Below, piece by piece: positions 57,391-64,000 of a stretch of DNA of 64,000 nucleotides. The notes beneath the pieces are model-generated. The model ran no database searches, had not been told where the DNA came from, and saw only the letters and a program-made list of their open reading frames with translations. The DNA comes from Streptomyces pilosus (GTDB taxonomy: Bacteria > Actinomycetota > Actinomycetes > Streptomycetales > Streptomycetaceae), in contig NZ_BMTU01000022.1 of assembly GCF_014649835.1 (NCBI RefSeq), forward strand, positions 1 through 64,000. The letters are read 5' to 3'. Within the stretch, counting starts at the first letter, position 1. Each line of letters begins with the position of its first letter. Both the position numbers and the translations under genes were made by a program.

Positions 57391-58776
57391 TCACCTCGAT
57401 GCTGAGCCGGTCGAGTCGGCGGAGCGGCGCCGAGTCTCCGCAAGATGGATATTGATGTAGCGCAGGAGGATCAGCGGGTCCTGCGGGTCGTCGGCCTCGA
57501 AGGTGACGCGGCGCAGGAGGCTGACTTGGTCGAGTGCGATTCCCTCGCAGGCGAGGATGAAGACGAGGGTGAGGAAGGCGGAGCGGGCGTTGCCGTCGTC
57601 GAAGGGATGGAAGAAGCAGATGTCGAGGTAGACGCGGGCGGCGCGGGCGGTCACACCGAGGGGCCTGCCGGTCTCGAGTGCGCTCTCGGCCAGGCACCTG
57701 TCGAACCGGGCACGTGTGTCCGGTGCGATGCCGTAACGCTCCCGGCTTGCCTTGGCGAAGGCGGGCGAGGTGCGGAACGGTGGCGGCTGCGGGGTTCCCA
57801 GGATGTGCTGCTGCCAGCTGCTGAGCAGTGCGAAGTCGAGCCGTGCTTCGCGTGCCGCATCGGCTCGCAGCGCTTCCAGGGCGCTGAGCATGCCTGCGGC
57901 TCGGGCAGGGTCGATGACGGCGTCGAAGGCTCGGATGTCCTGCGCCGCGCCGTCGCGAAGGGGTATCACCGGTCCGTCCGTACCGCCGTCCGGGATCTCG
58001 TGCCACGGCACCGATGCGCGTAGCGCGAGCCAGCGCTGCAGATGGTCCTGGGCCGGCGCGTCTGCGCGGGTACGGCCGTCGGCCGGCCGCAGCGAGAGCG
58101 CGAGCTGCTCCGCGACGTCATCGACCAGCACCGTGTCAGGACCGGTCCAGCTGTGGAACCGCCCGCCGATCGCCTCGTCGACCAAACCCTGGGCAACGTC
58201 GGGCGCAACGTCCCAGCGAAGGAGGAACCAGGTGAGCACCTGGCGGCAGTGGCCGTGCCAGCCGCTGCCGCACCCGGTGCGGTCGACGACCTGCAGGATC
58301 AGATTCCTCGCCGCGCGCTCCCACAGGATCCGCTGGTCCTCGATGTCGGCCAGGTCGAGGGGGTACGCCTCGAACCAGCCGGCGAGGTACTCCAGCCACT
58401 CGCGCCACTCACGCAGGGCCGCCCCGACACGGTCCAGTGTCTCCTCCGGCGTCGTGATCGAATGCCGTGGGCAGCACCAGTTCCCTACTGGTCCGCCGTC
58501 GAAGTCACCTTCGTCGTGCGACCAGCGCCACCCGATGGCCCAGCGTCCGTACTGCTGGACCAGGGCGTACGACATGGCGTCGACCCAGGACTCGGCCTCC
58601 CCATAACTCCAGGCGCTCATCATGGGGTCCCCGAAAGGAACATCCGGGCGAACAGGCACACACCGGGCCGGGCCGAGCGAGCGCACCGTCTGTGCCACGG
58701 ACGCGCTGTCGAAGGCGTGACAGGCGGGGTCCACGGCGTCCCAGGCCAGGAAGCGAGGAGCCAACTCAACGATCAC
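57391..58776 (-). CDS. Fic-domain protein
   Basis: 461 aa from the GTG at 58776. The C-terminal third has the complete Fic active site HPFDDGNARSAF (catalytic His, metal-binding Asp, phosphate-binding Gly-Asn-Ala-Arg), preceded by VTARAARVYLDICFF. Fic proteins transfer AMP or another NMP or phosphate to protein side chains. The first 280 residues form an unfamiliar Trp-rich domain (WRWSHDEGDFDGGPVGNWCC, WLEYLAGWFEAYPLDLADIE) that may bind targets. No inhibitory S/TxxxE(G/N) helix is obvious and no antitoxin gene is adjacent. Single gene between a replication remnant and an empty stretch. Confidence 0.85.
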   Translation of the reverse strand: MIVELAPRFLAWDAVDPACHAFDSASVAQTVRSLGPARCVPVRPDVPFGDPMMSAWSYGEAESWVDAMSYALVQQYGRWAIGWRWSHDEGDFDGGPVGNWCCPRHSITTPEETLDRVGAALREWREWLEYLAGWFEAYPLDLADIEDQRILWERAARNLILQVVDRTGCGSGWHGHCRQVLTWFLLRWDVAPDVAQGLVDEAIGGRFHSWTGPDTVLVDDVAEQLALSLRPADGRTRADAPAQDHLQRWLALRASVPWHEIPDGGTDGPVIPLRDGAAQDIRAFDAVIDPARAAGMLSALEALRADAAREARLDFALLSSWQQHILGTPQPPPFRTSPAFAKASRERYGIAPDTRARFDRCLAESALETGRPLGVTARAARVYLDICFFHPFDDGNARSAFLTLVFILACEGIALDQVSLLRRVTFEADDPQDPLILLRYINIHLAETRRRSADSTGSASR

Positions 58777-59254
58777 CGCGCAAGGGTGCCACGCTCCCCC
58801 GGCGCCCCCAAATGGTTTTTGCCCTGCTCAGGAGTGCGACGGACCCGTGTCGCCACGTCCTCCGCATCGCCCCGCCACCTTGAGCGCTCGTCCACCCGCC
58901 GCGGCGTCCTCCTGAATCGTTCGTAGGGCGCACTTTCTGCCGTACGAATCGCGTACGAACAGGTCAGGGTGGCAGCGGACAGGCCGTCCTCTCGGGCGAG
59001 GGTCGAGGGATCTACCCCGGTGCGGCCGGCGCCGTAAGCGGGTCCCACCGGGGGGTGCTCACTTCGACAGAGGAGGTCAGTGCGGTGGCGCAGGGTAGTG
59101 CAGCGCCCATCGCCGCGTGGGTGGGCGCGGCGGGGAGCGGGGCCCGGGCAGGCGCGACACGGCGGCCAGCCCAGCAGGCCGGGCAGAGGTCCCCACCGGG
59201 CCCACTTGGAACGCGGGTCCGCCCCGATGGATGGTGATGGTGGCTGCGTAGTAC
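58777..59254. other. Gene-free stretch
   Basis: About 480 bp between the divergent Fic gene and a conjugation remnant. It has no credible ORF. The promoter of the Fic gene must lie in its first part. Confidence 0.4.
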
Positions 59255-59410
59255 GCCAATGCGTCGGTGCGCTACTTCGCCGTCCCGGTGGCCGCCGACA
59301 ACGACGGCGGCTCGTTCACGGTGACCGGCGCGCCCGGCGTGGTGGCCGGCCCGACGCTGGCCATGGCGGCGCGGTCACCGTACGGCGTGAGCGTGCTTGC
59401 GTGTGAGGGG
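59255..59410 (+). pseudogene. Remnant of a TcpC-like conjugal transfer protein
   Basis: The plus-strand frame gives SVRYFAVPVAADNDGGSFTV and then TGAPGVVAGPTLAMAARSPY, which matches the central domain of TcpC-type conjugation proteins of actinobacterial integrative elements. No further part is found on either side. Confidence 0.55.
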
Positions 59411-59421
59411 GTTCTCGTTGC

Positions 59422-60186
59422 TCAGGAGGAGGACAGCACGGCTATGTCGTACCGCTCCGTCACGGGAACCGGGCATGTGGTCGGCTCGTCCTGGGCGTCG
59501 GATTGCAGCCGCCGCAGTCCTTCTCGGAACTCCGCCACGGTGAGCTGGGTGAACTTCGACTGGGGCTGAGACCTCATGCGGGCGTGGTAGTCCCGGAGAC
59601 TGGCGGTGACGGGTCGGGCGAAGGACGTGACGGTCCGAGCCGTGAAGCCGGCTGCGGCGAAGTCCTCGAGCACCTCGGGCTGGGAGGGAAACCGCTGTTC
59701 GTCCAGCTCGCGCAGACGCGGCCAGTAGTCGTAGACGCGTGCATCCAGCCGTTCCCGGAATGTGGTCCGGATGACCGTTACGCCGCCGGGCTTAAGGATT
59801 CGGGCTAGCTCGCGTGCGACCCGGACACGGTCGGGCAGATGGTGTATCACGCGGGACAGCACGGCCAGGTCGAACAGGTCGGAGCGGGTGGGCACGGCTT
59901 CCGCGGTGCCGGCCAAATAGTGGACCGCAGGGTGGGAGTTGAGACGCTGAGCCTGGGTGAGCATGGGTAAGGAGGCATCGACACCGACCACCCCCGAGGG
60001 CGCCAACCAGCGGGCCATCGCCGAGCAGAACATGCCGGTTCCCGCTCCGATCTCCACCACGGCAGGAGACGAACGGCCCGCGAAAGAACCGATCAGGTGT
60101 ACCCAGTCGCGAAGTGATGCATCGGGCATCTCATTGCCGCCCTGGTAGACACCCGCCAACCGCTCATCGTCATAGACCCTGCTCAT
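59422..60186 (-). CDS. Class I SAM-dependent methyltransferase
   Basis: 254 aa from the ATG at 60186; the frame is open further but the conserved part begins here. SAM site AVVEIGAGTGMFCSAMARWL, acidic residue after strand 2 VVGVDASLPML, and the FDLAVLSRVIHHLPDR and RILKPGGVTVIRTTF blocks are all typical of the Methyltransf_11/25 group. The C-terminal region (RVYDYWPRLRELDEQRFPSQ) resembles small-molecule methylases of secondary metabolism. Monocistronic; substrate unknown. Confidence 0.85.
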   Translation of the reverse strand: MSRVYDDERLAGVYQGGNEMPDASLRDWVHLIGSFAGRSSPAVVEIGAGTGMFCSAMARWLAPSGVVGVDASLPMLTQAQRLNSHPAVHYLAGTAEAVPTRSDLFDLAVLSRVIHHLPDRVRVARELARILKPGGVTVIRTTFRERLDARVYDYWPRLRELDEQRFPSQPEVLEDFAAAGFTARTVTSFARPVTASLRDYHARMRSQPQSKFTQLTVAEFREGLRRLQSDAQDEPTTCPVPVTERYDIAVLSSS

Positions 60187-60559
60187 ACCAAGGATGCTTG
60201 AGGCTTCGACGCTGCAGGGCAAGACCACCTGTTCGTGCACGTTTCGACGCCTGAAGTCAGCACATCGGGCACGACCCGGCACCCGTGAGGGCAGCGGGCC
60301 GCCGTGGTGGTCACGGAGGAGTCCGCCGGCCCGGGCAGGCCTCTTCAGCGCAGGCCCGGGTGTCGGCGAGGCGGCAGGAGTTCGTGCCGGTCTCGATGAA
60401 TGGTGCCGACGATGGTGAGTCGATCGACGATGCCCGCGCTGAGGCCAGGGGTCGTTCAAGGTCTTGGTCCAGCCGCCTAAAGACTCGCCGGAGGCGAACG
60501 CGATGTTGTTCTTCTCCTCGCGCCCGGTCAGCACCTGGACGGGGAGTTCGGCGCCGTGC
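60187..60559. other. Intergenic region, nothing recognised
   Basis: About 370 bp upstream of the methyltransferase. It should hold the methyltransferase promoter. No ORF or repeat of note. Confidence 0.35.
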
Positions 60560-60735
60560 CCGCCGAGCTCCAGTGGGGAACCGGCCCGTTCGACAGCGAC
60601 TCCGCCGCAGACTTCGTCGATGCCACTGAGGGACTCCCCTACCAGCAGGTCATCGACGTGTCGGGGCGGGCATCCCAGCGGGTCACCGATTCCGGAGAAC
60701 ACGTCGACGGCAAAGACGGGCCGAAGCCGGTGCCG
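60560..60735 (+). pseudogene. DUF4259-like remnant
   Basis: The plus-strand frame reads LQWGTGPFDSDSAADFVDAT, EGLPYQQVIDV, then VDGKDG. This matches the start of DUF4259 proteins (W-GTGPFDSD-AADFVD). The frame then drifts without the rest of the domain. Truncated. Confidence 0.55.
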
Positions 60736-60888
60736 CCGGCGCCCTCGTCGCCAGCACCCGCCCGGACAGTTCCATCTTGACTGACCCGATGACAGCCCCC
60801 ACCAACCCCTGCATCAACTGCCGGCCTCCCGTCGCGCGTCGGCGACCCTCGCACTGGACCGTGTTCTCTGCGGGGCGGTTGGCTCGGT

Positions 60889-61932
60889 TCAGGCGTTCTG
60901 CTTATGCGGGTACAGGTCGAGTGTGATGTGCGGGGCGAGGGCGTTCAGGAAGTCGGGGGCGTCGAAGATCTCGCCGGCCGAAACGACGCCGACGGCTTTG
61001 GTGCGGCCGGTCAGAACGCGCTCGAGGGCCTCGGTGACGAGAGGTGCGGTGACGGCGTAAATGTCCTGGCCCCTGGCCGTGATCCGGCGTTCGGCTCCGC
61101 CGGAGCGGACGACAACGTCGACGAGGAAGGTCTGATTGGAGCGCCCGCGTTCGTCGGCGGCGGTCGGGGCCGGCGTGTCGGGGGCGACGACGTCTCGGGC
61201 CGCCTCGGCGCTCATGTAGGTCGTCACGTCGGGGATGGAGAGGTGCTGGGGGACGGTGACGACGTCCGCCATCGTGAACTCCCCGATCACCGGCCGGGCC
61301 CCCATCGGCTCCGGGAAGGCCCAGTCCAGGGTGGGCGCGGGGTCGGTGCGGCGTTCCCACTGTCCGCCGCTGTAGCGCAGGCGATAGGCGCCGCGCCGCT
61401 CGCGGGAGACGGCGCCCGAGAGCCGGGTACCGGTGGTGGGGTGCCAGTTGCTGAGGGCGTAGGCGAGGTGTGCCTCGTCGGCTTCGGTCCACTCCCCCAT
61501 CGCCGCGGTGGTCAGCAGGTCGCCGAGGCCGCCGAAGAAGGCCATGGCCGGGACGACCACCGCTTGCGCGTCCCGGGCTTGCTCGCGGTAGCGGGCGAAG
61601 GTGTCGAGGTTGGCCTCGAGTTCGGCGGCCACGTCCAGGTAGGGGATGTTCGCGCGGAGCGCGGCCTCGATGACGGGGCCGGTGGTCGATGCGAAGGGGC
61701 CGGCGCAGTTGATGACCGCCGCCGTGTCAGCCAGGGCCCGCTCCAGTGAAGCCGGGTCCTCGGCCGACGCCACCCGGGCCTCGAACCCGTAGCTGCTAGC
61801 CATCTCTTCCAAAGCCTGGGGGTTGCGGCCGGACAGTACCGGGACGAACCCACGCGCTGCCAGCTCCGCGACCACGAACCGCCCGGTGTGACCGTAAGCG
61901 CCGAACACCGTCACCGGCTGACCTGACCCCAT
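60889..61932 (-). CDS. Saccharopine-dehydrogenase-like NAD(P)-binding protein
   Basis: 347 aa from the ATG at 61932, with GAGAG upstream. N-terminal Rossmann fold: VTVFGAYGHTGRFVVAELAA (GxxGxxG), VLSGRNPQALEEM for NADP selection, VINCAGPFASTTGPVIEAAL. The middle has YLDVAAELEANLDTF and VVPAMAFFGGLGDLL, typical of trans-acting enoyl-reductase/saccharopine-like proteins. It should reduce or oxidise a small metabolite. It is divergent from a DJ-1/AraC regulator with 104 bp between them and is the likely target of that regulator. Confidence 0.85.
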   Translation of the reverse strand: MGSGQPVTVFGAYGHTGRFVVAELAARGFVPVLSGRNPQALEEMASSYGFEARVASAEDPASLERALADTAAVINCAGPFASTTGPVIEAALRANIPYLDVAAELEANLDTFARYREQARDAQAVVVPAMAFFGGLGDLLTTAAMGEWTEADEAHLAYALSNWHPTTGTRLSGAVSRERRGAYRLRYSGGQWERRTDPAPTLDWAFPEPMGARPVIGEFTMADVVTVPQHLSIPDVTTYMSAEAARDVVAPDTPAPTAADERGRSNQTFLVDVVVRSGGAERRITARGQDIYAVTAPLVTEALERVLTGRTKAVGVVSAGEIFDAPDFLNALAPHITLDLYPHKQNA

Positions 61933-62036
61933 GAAACTCTCCCCTGCTCTCGAACACCCGCTGCCAGTACGGACCTTCGGCCCGACATGCACATCCTGTT
62001 CCTCCGGCAGCACCCAGCACGAGCGTCGGAAACGAC

Positions 62037-62993
62037 ATGACGCGTACAGTTCCGGACATGCCTGCTGTTGCGCTGGCCGTCACCGACGGCATGCTCCACT
62101 ACGAACTGTCCGTGGCCCTCGAGGTCTTCGGAGCCGACCTGACCCACATCGTGGACCCCTGGTACGACTTCTCCCTCTGCGGGAACGGCCCCGTCCACGT
62201 CGACCGCTTCCGCCTGGAACCCGACCACGGACTCGACCACCTCGCCCACGCAGACACCGTGATCGTCCCCGGATGGGCCGACACCGACCGCGACCCGCCC
62301 GCCGAACTCGTCGACGCGGTCCGCGCCGCCCACACGGCCGGTGCCCGCGTGGCCTCACTGTGCACAGGCGCCTTTGTCCTGGGCGCGGCAGGACTCCTCG
62401 ACGGCAGACGTGCCACCACGCACTGGGCCCACACGGGGGAACTGGCCCGCCGCCACCCGGCGGCCACCGTCGATCCGGACGTCCTCTACGTCGACAACGG
62501 CGACGTCCTCACGTCCGCGGGCAAAGCCGCCGCCATGGACCTGTGCCTGCACCTGGTCCGCCTCGACCACGGCTCAGCCAACGCCAACAAGATCGCCCGA
62601 CGCCTCGTCACCCCACCCCACCGCGACGGCGGCCAGGCCCAGTTCATCGCCACCCCCCTCCCCGCCCCTGGCAACCACCCCCTGGACGCACTCCTCCCCT
62701 GGGTGCTTCAGCGGCTGGACCAGCCACTGACCGTGGAGGACCTGGCCCGTCAGGCCCGTATGAGCTCACGCCACCTCACCCGCCACTTCAAACACCTCAC
62801 CGGCACCACACCCCTGCAATGGCTCCACACCCAGCGCATCCGCCACGCACAGGAACTCCTGGAAACCACCGACGCCACCGTGGACACCATCGCCACAACC
62901 ACCGGCATGGGCACCGCCACCACCCTCCGCCGCCACTTCCACCGCAGCGTCGGCGTCCCACCCGACACCTACCGCCGCACCTTCCGCCCCTGA
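62037..62993 (+). CDS. GlxA-type regulator: DJ-1/PfpI domain plus AraC helix-turn-helix
   Basis: 318 aa from the ATG at 62037; an ATG at 62058 is also possible. The first 180 residues are a DJ-1/PfpI-like domain (AVTDGMLHYELSVALEVFGA, HADTVIVPGWADTD, VASLCTGAFVLGAAGLLDGR with the nucleophile-elbow Cys). The C-terminal 100 residues are two AraC helix-turn-helix units (TVEDLARQARMSSRHLTRHF and TVDTIATTTGMGTATTLRRH, then HFHRSVGVPPDTYRRTF). A ligand-sensing activator, most likely controlling the divergent saccharopine-dehydrogenase-like gene. Confidence 0.88.
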   Translation: MTRTVPDMPAVALAVTDGMLHYELSVALEVFGADLTHIVDPWYDFSLCGNGPVHVDRFRLEPDHGLDHLAHADTVIVPGWADTDRDPPAELVDAVRAAHTAGARVASLCTGAFVLGAAGLLDGRRATTHWAHTGELARRHPAATVDPDVLYVDNGDVLTSAGKAAAMDLCLHLVRLDHGSANANKIARRLVTPPHRDGGQAQFIATPLPAPGNHPLDALLPWVLQRLDQPLTVEDLARQARMSSRHLTRHFKHLTGTTPLQWLHTQRIRHAQELLETTDATVDTIATTTGMGTATTLRRHFHRSVGVPPDTYRRTFRP

Positions 62994-63269
62994 ACACACA
63001 CCAACTACGGATAGGAGTGCCCGGTGACTCAGGGACGGCTCGGACGTGTGCTGGAGCGGCGTCGCGCACAACGGCAGCCGGCGCCAGCCCGGCAGTGCCG
63101 CCGCCCCGGTGCACGGGCCCGGCACCAACAACTCCGGAGAACACACTCGTCGGGGGCACACTGCCGTTCACGCCCTAACCAGGCAGTTTCGTCTAATTCA
63201 GTCGGTCGTTGGTCCGGGCTGGGCCCGCCACCAGGTCACCACCGAGCCGGAGCCCTTGCGGATGATCCG

Positions 63270-63745
63270 CAGCAGTCGCTGCCCCAGCTTGATCGACGCG
63301 CAGGCCGTGCGCACCGTCGATACCGTCCCCGCGGCCACCAGAGGCTTCGACGCGGTCAAGAAGGTGAAAGGCCGCCAGCGGTTCATCGTCGCCGACACCC
63401 TCGGCCTGCTCCCGGCCATCCACGTCGTCGCGGCGAGCATCCAGGACCGCGACGGCGCGAAGCGACCGTTGCTGTGGATCAGGTCCGATCACCCGGGGTC
63501 CGGAAGGTCCGGGCCGACCAGGGCTTCGCCGGCCGCCTGGTCGAGTGGACAGCCCAGATCCTAGGCCGTGACCTCGAGATCGTCCGAAGGAATCCCCGAT
63601 CAACACGGCTTCCAGGTTCAGCCCAAGCGGTGGGCGGTGGAACCAGGGACTACGAGACCAGCCCCGCTCATGCGGAGACGATGATCGGCATCACGGTCGC
63701 CGCCTTGCCCGAGGCCGACCGGCAACTCGCCCAGGCCCACGATCG
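63270..63745 (+). pseudogene. Decayed IS5-type transposase
   Basis: Pieces in successive plus-strand frames: QAVRTVDTVPAATRGFDAVK, KVKGRQRFIVADTLGLLPAI, HVVAASIQDRDGAKRPLLW, then after a frameshift KVRADQGFAGRLVEWTAQIL and RDLEIVRR, and further on FQVQPKRWAVE and RDYETSPAHAETMI. This is the DDE region of a common actinobacterial IS5-type transposase with at least three breaks. Confidence 0.7.
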
Positions 63746-63800
63746 CTAGCTCGCACTGATGCCTACAGGCTCAACTGCGGTGCGGCCGACGACTCTCCGC

Positions 63801-64000
63801 TCATTTTATGAATGCAATAACTAACGGGTCCGACTCCGGCGCGATGAAGTCGTATGTCGGGGAGTCGACGTGGCAATGATCGCTTGTATCCGCCTCAGAG
63901 GTGAATCCATCGACATTGTCGGCGAGGAGGTCGAGAGCCTCCCGCCGTCCCCGGATCCTCAGGATTTGGGCTTCCGTGACGATCGAAACGCCGGCCTGCT
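63801..64000 (-). CDS. Partial CDS, C-terminus of a hypothetical protein
   Basis: An open minus-strand frame enters from the window edge and ends with a TGA at 63801. The 65 visible residues include GVSIVTEAQILRIRGRREAL, DLLADNVDGFTSEADTSDHC and TYDFIAPESDPLVIAFIK. GC is lower than the window average. The acidic, ordered end looks like a genuine protein; no family is recognised and its start lies outside the window. Confidence 0.5.
   Translation of the reverse strand, partial: QAGVSIVTEAQILRIRGRREALDLLADNVDGFTSEADTSDHCHVDSPTYDFIAPESDPLVIAFIK

Noticed and set aside
1..64000. tRNA genes, rRNA genes or riboswitches
   Set aside because: I looked for cloverleaf-like and conserved T-loop sequences near integrase remnants and gene leaders and found none I could support without a covariance-model search.

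Overview
The window looks like an accessory, probably subtelomeric or plasmid-like, region of a Streptomyces or a close relative. It is very GC-rich, many genes start with GTG or use 4-base stop/start overlaps, and it carries actinobacterial families: ALF-repeat/Hint toxins, FG-GAP secreted proteins, DNRLRE proteins, NrtR-type Nudix regulators and DJ-1/AraC regulators. Intact operons alternate with decayed pieces of mobile elements: a relaxase-like remnant, two integrase remnants, a TcpC-like conjugation remnant, a replication-relaxation remnant, one complete IS5-family element and several transposase fragments.

Layout. 0-6.5 kb: secreted proteins on the minus strand (HNH nuclease, TAT-exported C5-epimerase-like protein, an apparently dead trypsin-like protein with lectin and FG-GAP repeats, a small exported protein). 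6.9-11.6 kb: a polymorphic toxin with ALF repeats, a Hint domain and a DddA-like DNA cytidine deaminase tip, followed by an overlapping Imm1 immunity gene. 11.8-15.4 kb: a pol IV remnant, a terminator, then a tight five-gene minus-strand operon (Asp/Asn hydroxylase-like, nucleotidyltransferase, LOG-family, phosphoribosyltransferase, HAD) that looks like an uncharacterised nucleotide-processing pathway. 16.4-17 kb: an integrase stub and a decayed type I-E-like CRISPR array. 17.2-21.3 kb: an NrtR-like Nudix regulator, its 21-bp palindromic operator, and a divergent three-gene operon (membrane protein, nucleosidase, membrane protein). The first two of these proteins share a short Asn/Gly motif, which suggests a new signalling or defence module.

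21.3-31.4 kb is mostly debris: a frameshifted hypothetical gene, a kinase tail cut by the IS, transposase and integrase remnants. It also holds a hemerythrin gene and a TetR/FAD-monooxygenase pair with clustered operators. 31.4-38.8 kb is an arsenic island: arsI, arsO, a broken third arsO-like gene, arsR, an arsN-like acetyltransferase, a second arsO, acr3, a second arsR and arsC. ArsR-type operators are visible, and the arsR genes look leaderless.

39.5-44.4 kb: a small gene behind a SoxR/MerR-type palindrome, a GNAT-aminotransferase fusion coupled to a CdsA-like gene, and an editing-domain-free threonyl-tRNA synthetase. The synthetase is preceded by a leader peptide with three consecutive Thr codons and a strong hairpin, the classic layout of ribosome-mediated attenuation. 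45.7-50.1 kb: a 1307-residue secreted DNRLRE/amidase protein and a coupled membrane-anchored partner.

50.7-57 kb: a 35-residue peptide gene, a prolyl-oligopeptidase-like gene, an ABC transporter pair, a squalene/phytoene-synthase-like gene and a frameshifted polyprenyl synthetase, possibly one biosynthetic locus. 57.4-64 kb: a Fic protein, a methyltransferase, a saccharopine-dehydrogenase-like protein divergent from a DJ-1/AraC regulator, more transposon debris and the tail of a gene that runs off the window. I saw no tRNA or rRNA genes, though I could not run a covariance-model search.
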